A DNA stretch of 64,000 nucleotides, from contig JALUIX010000058.1 of NCBI GenBank assembly GCA_027057345.1, forward strand, positions 1-64,000, in the 5' to 3' direction. Below are positions 35,336-43,644 of the stretch, one piece after another. The translations under genes were made by a program, and so were the position numbers. The notes under the pieces were generated by a model. That model saw only the letters and a program-made list of their open reading frames with translations. It searched no databases and had not been told where the DNA came from. Numbering within the stretch: position 1 is the stretch's first letter; each line of letters starts with the position of its first letter. Source of the stretch: S144-45 sp015494035. Its GTDB lineage: Bacteria > Pseudomonadota > Gammaproteobacteria > Xanthomonadales > Marinicellaceae.

Positions 35336-36380
35336 TTACCGGCCCTGGCCGTCGCAGCGCTTCCAGCGACCAGCGTGGGTGGATATCAATGGCCCAACCG
35401 GTTTTGCGCTCGCCGGCCTGCAAGCGCAAGGCACCGGCCAGAGCGATCATGGCACCGTTATCTGTGCACCAGTCCAGCGGTGGAAAATACACCTGGCCGC
35501 CGTGTTGCTGCGTCATGGCCTGCAAACGCTGGCGCAAGGCGCTGTTGGCGCTGACGCCACCGGCCACTACCAGGCGCTTCAAACCGCTTTGCTTGATGGC
35601 CCGCTGACATTTTCGCACCAACGTGTCCACCACCGCTTCCTGAAACCCGGCCGCAATATCGGCCTTGAGTTGTTCCCGTTCGGCCTCACTGGTGGCAGCT
35701 TGCCGGCTTTTCTCCCAGGTCACGCGGGTAAAGGTCTTGAGACCGGAAAAGCTCATGTCCAGTCCCGGGCGATTTATCATGGGGCGCGGAAAAGCAAACC
35801 GGCCGGAGTCGCCTTTTTTGGCCAGCTCGGCCAGGGCCTTGCCACCCGGATAGGGCAGTCCCAGCAATTTGGCCGTTTTGTCAAAAGCCTCACCGGCGGC
35901 GTCATCCAGCGTGTCACCCAGAATGCGGTAATCACCCAGTTCGCGCACGGCCACCAACAGGCTGTGGCCACCGGAAACCAGTAGGCTGAGAAACGGGAAT
36001 GGTGGCGGGTCATCGCCCAGCAAAGGCGCCAGCAAATGGCCTTCCATGTGATGCACTTCCACGGCTGGAATGTCCAACGCCCAAGCCAGACTCTGGCCCA
36101 GGCTGGCCCCCACCAGCAAGGCCCCGGCCAGGCCCGGCCCGGCTGTCCAGGCAATGCCGTCCAGGTCATTCAGGCTCAAGTCGGCCTGTTTCAAGGTGGC
36201 CTGTATCAGTGGCACCGCCTTGCGCACGTGATCGCGCGATGCCAGCTCCGGCACCACACCGCCATGGCGGGCGTGCAAGGCAATCTGTGAATGCAGTTGC
36301 TCGGCCAAGAGGCCGTTTTCGGTGTCATAAATGGCGATGCCTGTTTCGTCACAGGATGACTCGATGCCGAGGACTTTCAT
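35325..36380 (-). CDS. tsaD: tRNA N6-threonylcarbamoyladenosine transferase subunit TsaD
   Basis: Transfers the threonylcarbamoyl group to A37 of ANN-decoding tRNAs, with TsaB and TsaE. 351 residues (E. coli 337). Opening MKVLGIESSCDETGIAIYD, metal-binding HHMEGHLLAP (His near 110-114), LSLLVSGGHS and the GGVSANSALR loop are all present. The last three residues and stop come from repeat copy 6, downstream of the conserved fold. It overlaps apbE by four bases (ATGA), an unusual partner. TsaC, which makes the intermediate, is also in the window at 47872. Confidence 0.97.
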   Translation of the reverse strand: MKVLGIESSCDETGIAIYDTENGLLAEQLHSQIALHARHGGVVPELASRDHVRKAVPLIQATLKQADLSLNDLDGIAWTAGPGLAGALLVGASLGQSLAWALDIPAVEVHHMEGHLLAPLLGDDPPPFPFLSLLVSGGHSLLVAVRELGDYRILGDTLDDAAGEAFDKTAKLLGLPYPGGKALAELAKKGDSGRFAFPRPMINRPGLDMSFSGLKTFTRVTWEKSRQAATSEAEREQLKADIAAGFQEAVVDTLVRKCQRAIKQSGLKRLVVAGGVSANSALRQRLQAMTQQHGGQVYFPPLDWCTDNGAMIALAGALRLQAGERKTGWAIDIHPRWSLEALRRPGPVRNL

Positions 36381-37576
36381 GTCGATTTCCCGCTGGATTG
36401 GCCAGATTCATGGCGCGCCGGCGCCGATTTCAAGGCTGGATTTTTCTCACCATCGGCCTCCACAGAGCGGAGCTGGCAGTGCAGGCGGCTGTTTTTCAGT
36501 CGACCGGCCATGGCCGGGCTGATTTCACACCGGCCGTCCTCGCCCAGCAGCAAGACGCTGTCCAGCCCCAGCTGCTGCGCCACGCGCGGCCACCGCTGCC
36601 AACCGGCCACAATCATAGCGGTGGCTGCTGCGTCAGCCAGGGTGCCATCATCTGCGATCACCGTGGCGGAAACCACATCCGGCACCGGCCAGCCTGTTGC
36701 CGGATCGAGGATGTGCGCATAGCGTGTACCGTCATAGCGGGTGTAACGCTGATAATTGCCGGAGGTAAAAATGGCTTCATGGCCACGGCTTTCGATTACC
36801 GCCAGAATGTCTCCGGGCCAGTCGGCGCCCGGGGCGCGAATGGCCACCCGCCACGGCGCCACCCCTTTCTGGCCATTGACCAGCACATCGCCACCGGCAT
36901 TGATAATCACGTCCGCAAACCCCGCCTGCTGCAGCATTTTTGCCACCACATCAGTGGCATAACCCTTGGCCACCCCGCCAAAATCCAGCCAGATTCGTGG
37001 GTTGCTGCTCCACAACTGCACGCCTTCACTTTTCTTGGTCAGGTGCAGATCGGCCATGGATGGCCGCTGTTGCAGCCACTCATCAATAGCGGTGGCATCA
37101 GGTGGCGGTGTGTGCAAGGGGAACTCATCGGCGTGAAACCCCCACAGGTGCACCAGTTCGCCAATGGCCGGGTCAAAAGCGCCCTCGCTGGTCTGGCTCA
37201 AGGCCTTGACCCGCTGCAAAAAACGCGCTTCTTCGTCACTCAGCGTAATGCGTTGGCCATGACGCAAAGCCGCATTGATGGCCTGCAAGCGACCCGGCTT
37301 CCAGGCATGCCACTGATGGTGCATGGCGTTCAGTTTTTCTTCCACCTTCAACAAGGCGTTTTCCAGTGCCGGCTGCTTTTCTTTCGGCGCCCAAACCAGG
37401 ACATCCAGCACGGTGCCAAACACATAATACGACTGCTTGTGAAGCACCGATGGCGACTGATTGTTCCCTTCAGCGGCCGGCTGGGAGTCCGCGCAGGCGG
37501 TGAGCAGACCCAGCGCCATAACGCAGGCAATCCCCACCCGGATAGTTTCATTATTGATAATCGTTCTCATTTGCAT
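36377..37576 (-). CDS. apbE: FAD:protein FMN transferase ApbE (lipoprotein)
   Basis: Attaches FMN covalently through phosphate to Thr/Ser of periplasmic flavoproteins. Up to 399 residues. A lipoprotein signal ends LLTAC (Cys near 28). Family motifs WLDFGGVAKGYATDVVAKML, NAGGDVLVNG and ILDPATGWPV are clear. The C-terminal about 60 residues are hydrophilic and variable. Start uncertain: ATG at 37576 or 37570, both inside a Fur box with no Shine-Dalgarno, or a GTG at 37537 just before the hydrophobic core. It diverges from genes for an FMN-binding protein and a PepSY protein, its likely client and that client's electron donor, and overlaps tsaD downstream. Confidence 0.94.
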   Translation of the reverse strand: MQMRTIINNETIRVGIACVMALGLLTACADSQPAAEGNNQSPSVLHKQSYYVFGTVLDVLVWAPKEKQPALENALLKVEEKLNAMHHQWHAWKPGRLQAINAALRHGQRITLSDEEARFLQRVKALSQTSEGAFDPAIGELVHLWGFHADEFPLHTPPPDATAIDEWLQQRPSMADLHLTKKSEGVQLWSSNPRIWLDFGGVAKGYATDVVAKMLQQAGFADVIINAGGDVLVNGQKGVAPWRVAIRAPGADWPGDILAVIESRGHEAIFTSGNYQRYTRYDGTRYAHILDPATGWPVPDVVSATVIADDGTLADAAATAMIVAGWQRWPRVAQQLGLDSVLLLGEDGRCEISPAMAGRLKNSRLHCQLRSVEADGEKNPALKSAPARHESGQSSGKST

Positions 37577-37582
37577 TAGAAT
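37554..37582 (+). promoter_or_regulatory. Sigma-70 promoter of the porin-FMN-PepSY operon
   Basis: TTGATA (37554-37559), a 17-base spacer, TAGAAT (37577-37582), about 65 bases before the porin ATG. Near-consensus. The Fur box covers the -35 and much of the spacer. Confidence 0.75.
37555..37569. promoter_or_regulatory. Fur box
   Basis: TGATAAT-C-GTTCTCA, a 7-1-7 inverted repeat with 5 of 7 symmetric matches, extended as ATTGATAATCGTTCTCATT, very close to known ferric-uptake-regulator sites of gammaproteobacteria. It overlaps both the plus-strand promoter and the start region of apbE, so iron-loaded Fur should repress both directions. Confidence 0.82.
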
Positions 37583-37647
37583 CCGGTTTCCGGCCCAAGC
37601 AGGCTATCTCTCATCACTCTTTTTCATCACGGAATTTAGAGGTCACC

Positions 37648-38910
37648 ATGATATCACCACTCCCAAACCGAATATCCCGTTCCCTTGCGTTGACGTGGCT
37701 GTTTTGCATCGTTTCCTTTCAGGCCCTGGCGCAAACAGGATCAGGCAGTCCCAAGTCCGAAGATGTTCCCGACAGCACGCGCCTGTGGCAGATCGTTCAG
37801 CAACAACAGCACACTATTGAGACGTTGCAAAAAGAGCTGAGGGAGCTAAAAAACCGCCTCGACAGCACCGCCAAACACGTAGAGGCGCAAGAGGATAATC
37901 TGCAACAAATGGCCGAAGCCGTAGAAGACACCGTACCTGCGGCGGCACAAACCAGCCTGGGTGGTTACGGCGAGCTGCACTATAACAACACTGACAGTGG
38001 CAATAAAGTGGATTTTCATCGCTTTGTGCTGTTTATCGGGCATGATTTCTCCGACCAAACACGTTTCTATTCCGAACTGGAAGTGGAGCACGCTCTGTCC
38101 GGTGAAGGAAAGCCCGGAGCAATGGAGCTGGAACAGGCTTTTATCGGGCACCGCTTTAACGATTCATTTACCGCTAAGGCCGGTTTAATGTTGATGCCAG
38201 TGGGTATACTCAATGAAACCCATGAACCCGATACCTTCTTTGGTGTTGAACGCAACCCGGTGGAAAAAAACATTCTGCCCACCACGTGGTGGGAAGCCGG
38301 GTTGGCCGGTCGCTGGAAAATCTCACAACGCCTCAGCGCGGATATCATGATATCCAGCGGGCTCAATGTGCCAACCAGTGGCTCCAAGGCATTTCTTATT
38401 CGTTCCGGTCGCCAAAGCGTGGCCAAGGCCACGGCCAATGACGGCGCCCTGACGGCCCGAATCCAGTTTCTACCCGCACCGGGCCTGCAGTTATCGGCCC
38501 TTGTCCATCAGCAACAGGACATAACCCAGGGTGAACTGGGTATAGGCGCCACCTTGCTGGAGGCCGATGCCCAATACCGCAACGGCCCGTTTGGCCTGAA
38601 GGCGTTGGTGGCCCGCTGGAACCTGGACGACAAAGTCAAGGCGCTGGCACCTGGCCGGGAACAACAAAGCGGCTATTACATCGAGCCTTCATGGCGATTT
38701 GGTGATCGGCAAAACATTGGCTTGTTTGCCCGTTATGCAATGTGGGACAACAACGCGGGTGATGACCGTGCAGACACGTCGATCAAACAACTCAATATTG
38801 GTGCCAACTACTGGCTGCACCCGCAAGTGGTTTTCAAGATGGATTACCAGAACCAGTCTGGCGCGGCCGATGATGACGGATTCAACCTGGGCGTGGGGTA
38901 TTCTTTTTGA
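37648..38910 (+). CDS. Outer-membrane porin, OprO/OprP-like
   Basis: 420 residues with a signal peptide (about 1-29, ending QALA-Q), a periplasmic coiled coil (about 45-90, QQQQHTIETLQKELRELKNRL) and a beta-barrel beginning GGYGELHYNN and ending in the aromatic NLGVGYSF. The layout resembles phosphate-selective-porin-type channels, though the solute here is unknown; the Fur box suggests an iron-linked substrate or electron acceptor. GAGG lies 6 bases before the ATG. Its TGA overlaps the next ATG (TGATG). Confidence 0.85.
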   Translation: MISPLPNRISRSLALTWLFCIVSFQALAQTGSGSPKSEDVPDSTRLWQIVQQQQHTIETLQKELRELKNRLDSTAKHVEAQEDNLQQMAEAVEDTVPAAAQTSLGGYGELHYNNTDSGNKVDFHRFVLFIGHDFSDQTRFYSELEVEHALSGEGKPGAMELEQAFIGHRFNDSFTAKAGLMLMPVGILNETHEPDTFFGVERNPVEKNILPTTWWEAGLAGRWKISQRLSADIMISSGLNVPTSGSKAFLIRSGRQSVAKATANDGALTARIQFLPAPGLQLSALVHQQQDITQGELGIGATLLEADAQYRNGPFGLKALVARWNLDDKVKALAPGREQQSGYYIEPSWRFGDRQNIGLFARYAMWDNNAGDDRADTSIKQLNIGANYWLHPQVVFKMDYQNQSGAADDDGFNLGVGYSF

Positions 38911-39512
38911 TGAAAAATGCTTTCTGCCCTGCCCTGCCAATGGCCATGATGCGTCTTGATAGTCTCAAGGCCCGGTTTTTGATCGGGCTTTTGGGCTGTC
39001 TGTTTGTTTTGCTCGTCAGCACCCCGGCTCAGGCAGCCATGCCTGATGAGTTTCTGCACTTTCTGCAGGAGTCCTTTGGCAGCGACAGGCCCCGGGTACA
39101 ACGGCTGTGGCTAAACGAGCAACAAAGGAACGAAGCCGGAAAACTGTTACAAAGGCCCGTTCGAACACGATCGCTACGCTATTGGGGCGATGCCAGCCAC
39201 AGCGTCTGGCTGCTGAACGAAATCGGCAAGGAGCGCCCCATTACCACCGCCATTGAAATCCGCAACGGCCGGGTCAAGCGTGTGCGCGTTATCACTTACC
39301 GGGAATCTCGCGGTGGTGAAGTGCAAGCGGACTGGTTCCTGAATCAGTTTCGAGGCCTGGAAAGAGAACACCTGGGCGCCCTGCACAAAACCATTGACAG
39401 CATCAGCGGCGCCACCTTGTCTGTCAATGCCCTTAAAAAACAGGTGTCGCTGGCCCTGCTGGCTGCCGACTGGCTGAAGCAAAAGGCTGCGAAACTGGAA
39501 AAACAACCGTGA
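38910..39512 (+). CDS. FMN-binding domain protein, predicted ApbE substrate
   Basis: 200 residues: N-terminal signal or anchor (about 20-43, LKARFLIGLLGCLFVLLVSTPAQA) and a periplasmic FMN-binding domain. The flavinylation motif DSISGATLS (compare D-x-x-S-G-A-T) puts the modified threonine at residue 169. The start overlaps the porin stop in TGATG; a TTG one codon earlier is not preferred. It overlaps the PepSY gene by four bases (GTGA). Expected to shuttle electrons from the membrane to an extracytoplasmic acceptor. Confidence 0.88.
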   Translation: MKNAFCPALPMAMMRLDSLKARFLIGLLGCLFVLLVSTPAQAAMPDEFLHFLQESFGSDRPRVQRLWLNEQQRNEAGKLLQRPVRTRSLRYWGDASHSVWLLNEIGKERPITTAIEIRNGRVKRVRVITYRESRGGEVQADWFLNQFRGLEREHLGALHKTIDSISGATLSVNALKKQVSLALLAADWLKQKAAKLEKQP

Positions 39513-40303
39513 ACCCGCGCTGGATTCGCAAAACCCACCGTTGGCTGGGCGTTATTGCCGCCTTTTGGTTAGTCCTGCTGGCAGTAAGCGGCGTGCTGTT
39601 GCAGCACGCCGAAGACTGGGGGCTGGACAAAAAGCCGGTCCGCTCCGCCTGGTTATTGTCGTTGCATGGCCTGACACCCACGACTTGGGCTTATGACCCG
39701 GTGTCAGGCTCCGAAAGCGACCCGGTGAAAATACAGCAATTCGGCCAGCGCATCTTCCGGCTACCGGTAGGCAACCGGCAGTGGCTTGACCTGCCTGAGC
39801 AACCACTGGCGGTGTTTTCTGCCGGAAAGAGCCCGGACAACCAGCACCTGTGGCTGGTTTTCTCCAGCGAAATCTGGCAACTGAGACCGACCGGTGAATT
39901 GATAAATCAATGGGACGCGTTCGATGGCCTGCCAACACCCATTGAGTCCATCAGTCTGGATAACAACGCCCTGATACTCGACACGTCGGATGGCTCGTTC
40001 GCTTTCGACCTGGTCACAGGATATCTGGCTGAAGCGCCTCTGGCTGCCGACCCCAGCCACAATCGCCATGCATCACGGCCACCGGCCCCGAAAAAATTTC
40101 CCGGAGCACTCGTCAATAGCCACATCAGCCAGAATCTGCTGAGCTGGCAGAAAGTGATTTTTTCCTGGCACGCGGGTTTACTGGGCACCTGGTGGCTGAA
40201 CGACCTGGCCGCCGCCGCACTGGTTTTTCTGTCCATCAGTGGGTTCTGGCTGTTTATGCGCAGAAACCGGAATTCGCGCAACCCCCGGAAAAACAGGGGG
40301 TGA
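39509..40303 (+). CDS. PepSY-associated transmembrane protein
   Basis: 264 residues starting at a GTG that overlaps the FMN-protein stop. Membrane helix 1 at about 13-33 is preceded by KTHRWLG (His10); the second main helix is at about 231-252, preceded by SWHAGLLGTWWLNDLAAAAL (His near 222). The central 190 residues form an extracytoplasmic domain. Such PepSY-TM proteins are thought to carry heme or flavin and pass electrons across the inner membrane. The two histidines are possible heme ligands (inference). Last gene of the operon; an unclear 282-base gap follows. Confidence 0.82.
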   Translation: MNPRWIRKTHRWLGVIAAFWLVLLAVSGVLLQHAEDWGLDKKPVRSAWLLSLHGLTPTTWAYDPVSGSESDPVKIQQFGQRIFRLPVGNRQWLDLPEQPLAVFSAGKSPDNQHLWLVFSSEIWQLRPTGELINQWDAFDGLPTPIESISLDNNALILDTSDGSFAFDLVTGYLAEAPLAADPSHNRHASRPPAPKKFPGALVNSHISQNLLSWQKVIFSWHAGLLGTWWLNDLAAAALVFLSISGFWLFMRRNRNSRNPRKNRG

Positions 40304-40369
40304 TAAGCCGCTATTGCCCTTAAGCACTGGTTGCAACACGGCAAGCCGCCTTTCCGCAGAGGCAACCAG

Positions 40370-40499
40370 GGAAGCTCTGATGACAACAGCTCTATTTATT
40401 ACCCCTGCCTTTTCAGCCAACTGGTGCGAACTACTGGTTATGCTGTTCAAGCGGCATAAAAACATCAAAGCCATTGGCGAAAACCTGGAGCAATCTTGA
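40370..40499 (+). other. Intergenic remnant: single terminal repeat plus 39-codon frame
   Basis: CAGG at 40367-40370 is followed by GAAGCTCTGATGA, matching only the outer end of the fold-back elements. From the ATG at 40380 a 39-residue frame runs to the TGA at 40499 (MTTALFITPAFSANWCELL..., ending GENLEQS) with no visible Shine-Dalgarno and no family I know. It may be a decayed element end beside random sequence; a real small gene is possible but unsupported. Confidence 0.25.
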
Positions 40500-40519
40500 T
40501 CTGTGACAGACTCGGCTGC

Positions 40520-40547
40520 TTGATTTATTGCCGTTAGCCGCCATAAT
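40520..40547 (+). promoter_or_regulatory. Promoter of the small membrane protein
   Basis: TTGATT (40520-40525), 16-base spacer, CATAAT (40542-40547), 38 bases before the ATG at 40586. Confidence 0.55.
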
Positions 40548-40585
40548 CTAGCGGTTAACCTTTACTTCAGCCTGAGGAGTCCCGC

Positions 40586-40888
40586 ATGAGCTTGAAAGAC
40601 ACTTTTAACCTGAAAATTAAAACTGACATCCACAAGGTTTCCATGCTTTTCTGGATCTTGTTGATTTTTATTGTGGCCCGTTCTGCCTGGGTGTTGTTTA
40701 ACCACGCCTTTGATGTGCCACTGACTGATCCCTACTTCCCATGGGAAAACCTGTTTCTCACCATAACGGCCCTGGCCATTGCCGTGCTGGCGCTCAAAGG
40801 CTGGTTCGAAACGTTCAAGGTGCTGTACGAAATCAACGACAACCTGGAAGCCATCCGCGAACAGGAAACAAACAAAACCACCCAATAA
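40586..40888 (+). CDS. Small two-helix membrane protein of unknown function
   Basis: 100 residues with two predicted membrane helices (about 18-40, VSMLFWILLIFIVARSAWVLF, and 55-75, LFLTITALAIAVLALKGW), a short loop DVPLTDPYFPWEN between them, and a charged C-terminal helix (NDNLEAIREQETNK). GAGGAG is 6 bases before the ATG. It has its own promoter and a strong terminator, so it is an independent transcription unit. Family not recognised. Confidence 0.7.
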   Translation: MSLKDTFNLKIKTDIHKVSMLFWILLIFIVARSAWVLFNHAFDVPLTDPYFPWENLFLTITALAIAVLALKGWFETFKVLYEINDNLEAIREQETNKTTQ

Positions 40889-40912
40889 GCTTTAATGAAT
40901 CCATCGAAATTC

Positions 40913-40936
40913 AACCCGGCTCAAGCCGGGTTTTTT
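40913..40936 (+). terminator. Terminator of the small membrane protein gene
   Basis: AACCCGGC paired with GCCGGGTT, four-base loop TCAA, ending in six T; 24 bases after the stop codon. Confidence 0.92.
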
Positions 40937-40995
40937 ATGGATTCAGGGTAGGAATCGCCAAGCACATTCGGTAAGCTCTATCCTGTTTTACTACT

Positions 40996-41658
40996 ATGGC
41001 CAAAGGCACCTTTATTGTGAAAACCCTTAAGCACCTGCTCGAAAAAAACCGCCAGTGGGCGGACGCCATCCGGCGCCAGCAGCCGGATTTTTTCGAGCAG
41101 CTTTCGCGCCAGCAAAACCCGGATTACCTATGGATTGGCTGCTCTGACAGCCGGGTGCCCGCCAATCAGATTGTGGGCGTGGCTCCGGGGGAAATTTTTG
41201 TGCACCGTAACATTGCCAACGCCGTGGTGCACACCGACCTGAATTGCCTGTCCGTGATCCAATACGCGGTGGAGGTGCTGGGCATCAGGCACATCATTGT
41301 GTGCGGCCACTATGGCTGTGGCGGCATTCGCGCCGCCATGGAAAACCACCAACACGGCCTGATTGACAACTGGTTACTGCACATCAAGGACACTCAGCGC
41401 TTTCACGCTGCCGAGCTGGAGCCGCTGGACGCAGAAAAGCGCTTCGGGCGCCTGTGCGAACTGAACGTCATTGAACAGGTCAAGAACGTGGCCCACAGCA
41501 CCATCGTGCAAAATGCCTGGAATCGGCAGCGGACGGTGAACGTGCATGGCTGGATCTACGATCTGGGCAATGGCCTGATTTCCGACCTGGGCTGTGGTGT
41601 TTCCAACCAGGAAGAATTGCAAGCACTGGATGCGGACTCAACGGTTAAGCCGGGCTGA
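40996..41658 (+). CDS. can: Beta-class carbonic anhydrase
   Basis: Interconverts carbon dioxide and bicarbonate. 220 residues, with zinc ligands Cys in IGCSDSRVP (about 49) and His/Cys in CGHYGCGGIRAA (about 105-108), and the Asp/Arg dyad in CSDSR. The order LCELNVIEQVKNVAHSTIVQ matches E. coli Can. About seven extra N-terminal residues (MAKGTFI) precede the usual start; no Shine-Dalgarno is evident. Its 3' end overlaps that of convergent def by 14 bases. Confidence 0.95.
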   Translation: MAKGTFIVKTLKHLLEKNRQWADAIRRQQPDFFEQLSRQQNPDYLWIGCSDSRVPANQIVGVAPGEIFVHRNIANAVVHTDLNCLSVIQYAVEVLGIRHIIVCGHYGCGGIRAAMENHQHGLIDNWLLHIKDTQRFHAAELEPLDAEKRFGRLCELNVIEQVKNVAHSTIVQNAWNRQRTVNVHGWIYDLGNGLISDLGCGVSNQEELQALDADSTVKPG

Positions 41659-42151
41659 GTGCGGCCTGTTTCTGCAGCTTTTTCAGGGCCATTTTCTTCT
41701 TCAGCGGCGACAGGCGATCAAGAAAAACAATGCCTTCGAGGTGATCCAGCTCGTGCTGGATACACACCGCCAGCAGGCCATCGGCCTCCATTTCGAAAGG
41801 CTTTCCGTGTTTATCCAGTGCCTTGACCCTGACACGCTCCGCACGCTTGACCTTGGCGTAGATGTCCGGCACGGACAGGCAGCCTTCTTCACACACCTGC
41901 TCACCTTCCGCTGCTGTGATTTCCGGGTTGATAAAGCACAGGGGCTGGTTTTTTTCTTCCGACAGGTCCATGACCACCAGGCGGATGTGGCGATCCACCT
42001 GCGTGGCCGCCAGACCGATACCGGACGCGGCATACATGGTTTCCAGCATGTCATCGGCCAGTTGGCGAATGCTTTCATCCACGGTTTCCACCGCTTTGGC
42101 CTTGGTGCGCAAGCGTTTGTCAGGCAAGGTGAGTATGGGCAAAATGGCCAT
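41645..42151 (-). CDS. def: Peptide deformylase
   Basis: Removes the formyl group from nascent N-termini. 168 residues with the three metal-site motifs: GIGLAATQV (about 44-52), EEGCLSVP (Cys near 90) and CIQHELDHLEG (His near 132-136). Monocistronic here; the usual downstream fmt is absent because the 3' end runs into carbonic anhydrase. It diverges from the LysM gene, a conserved arrangement. Confidence 0.97.
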   Translation of the reverse strand: MAILPILTLPDKRLRTKAKAVETVDESIRQLADDMLETMYAASGIGLAATQVDRHIRLVVMDLSEEKNQPLCFINPEITAAEGEQVCEEGCLSVPDIYAKVKRAERVRVKALDKHGKPFEMEADGLLAVCIQHELDHLEGIVFLDRLSPLKKKMALKKLQKQAALSPA

Positions 42152-42338
42152 GAAGTCTCATCAGGTTTGTCAAAGGGTTAGTTTAGCCGATTTGACTGCG
42201 GGAGAGAACACGCCCCTTGATTTCGCGCAAAAACCCGCCTTTTTGAGTTAATCTGAAGGATGTATCACAATTTTTTGTTTTACTCGGCACCCAAAATGGC
42301 TAAACTAAACTCACTTTAAAATCAAAGGGTTGTTAGCG

Positions 42339-43559
42339 ATGCTTAAAAAACAACATTTAATTGCAGCGCTGTTTTGGCTGGCCGCTTGGGCGGCATTCGC
42401 CGGTGAGGAGCCTGCAAACAGTCAGGGGGTGGAGCTCAACCCGTCGCACCCGGATGTGTATGTGGTGAAGAAAGGTGATACCTTGTGGGATATTTCGGCC
42501 CGGTTTCTCAAGTCCCCCTGGCTGTGGCCGGAAGTCTGGCACGCCAACCCCCAGATTGAAAACCCGCACTTAATCTATCCGGGCGACCGCATCAGCCTGG
42601 TTTACGTGGATGGCAAGCCGCAACTTCGACTGGAGCGCGGTCATCCCACGGTCAAGCTGGGACCACAGGCACGAGCCATTGATCACGACCAGGCCATTAC
42701 CGCCATTCCTCTGGATGCCATCAAGCCTTTTCTGGAAGACCTACGTATCCTGTCGGATGAAGAGCTGAAAAACGTGCCTTACGTAGTGGCCATAGGTGAA
42801 GATCGCGTCATGGGCGCATCACCCTATGCCATTTACGTACGCAACCTAGACGCACACCCAGGCGAAACGTTTGCGGTGGCACACCCGACAGTAACTTATT
42901 ACGAGGTGCCCCTGCACTACCCCTGGGATGAGTCCGATGAACGTGCCGTTAAATCCAAGGAGTGGCGTTTGAGTAGCCCGCACACTCTTGACAAGGTGTT
43001 GGGGCGTTTCTGGAAAAACTACATCAACCGCCCCTATTGGGAAAACGTCAAAATCCTGGGTCATGAAGTAGCCGATATCGCCACGGCCAAAGTCACCAAT
43101 GTGGACAAGGACGTGGCCACCCTGATGATCCATGGCGGCAAACAGGAGGTGCGTGCCGGTGACTTGATCCTGCCGCTGAACAACAACCAGTACAATCCGT
43201 ACTTCTTTCCCAAGCCTGGCAAGGTCAACGATGACAACGTACGCGTTGTGGCGCTGAACAATGCCCTTTTCCGGGCCGGGAAATGGCAGGTGGTTGCCAT
43301 CAACCGCGGCAGCACCAGCGGCGTGCAGGTGGGTGATGTGTTTCAGGTCAACCGGCCGGAAAAAGTGATCCGAGATGAAATCATGCACCCCAAAGGTGAC
43401 CTCAAAACCCTGTTCAAACCGGCCAAGGCCAAAGTCACCCTGCCGGAAGAGCCCGTGGGCCACATCATGGTGTTCCGCACCACGCCGCACATCAGTTACG
43501 CCATCATCACCGAGGGCAAGCGACCGGTCAAACTTTACGACTACGTGCGCACGCCGTGA
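42339..43559 (+). CDS. LysM-domain exported protein
   Basis: 406 residues: signal peptide (about 1-21, ending AAFA-G), one LysM peptidoglycan-binding motif (about 41-90, VYVVKKGDTLWDISARFL...LIYPGDRISL) and a long C-terminal region of unknown fold ending PVKLYDYVRTP. The ATG at 42339 is preferred over a TTG three codons upstream. The protein is typical of the def/dprA neighbourhood in gammaproteobacteria. Its function is not established; attachment to the cell wall is expected. A terminator follows. Confidence 0.9.
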   Translation: MLKKQHLIAALFWLAAWAAFAGEEPANSQGVELNPSHPDVYVVKKGDTLWDISARFLKSPWLWPEVWHANPQIENPHLIYPGDRISLVYVDGKPQLRLERGHPTVKLGPQARAIDHDQAITAIPLDAIKPFLEDLRILSDEELKNVPYVVAIGEDRVMGASPYAIYVRNLDAHPGETFAVAHPTVTYYEVPLHYPWDESDERAVKSKEWRLSSPHTLDKVLGRFWKNYINRPYWENVKILGHEVADIATAKVTNVDKDVATLMIHGGKQEVRAGDLILPLNNNQYNPYFFPKPGKVNDDNVRVVALNNALFRAGKWQVVAINRGSTSGVQVGDVFQVNRPEKVIRDEIMHPKGDLKTLFKPAKAKVTLPEEPVGHIMVFRTTPHISYAIITEGKRPVKLYDYVRTP

Positions 43560-43585
43560 TCCCGGCTCTCTCGGCTGACAAATCC

Positions 43586-43616
43586 AAAAGGCTCGCGTTA
43601 GCGGGCCTTTTGCTTT
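43586..43616 (+). terminator. Terminator after the LysM gene
   Basis: AAAAGGC-T-CGC paired with GCG-G-GCCTTTT around a GTTA loop, 27 bases after the LysM stop. The A run also supports termination on the opposite strand. Confidence 0.85.
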
Positions 43617-43644
43617 TATGCGGTCTTTGTCCTATATTGCCAGC

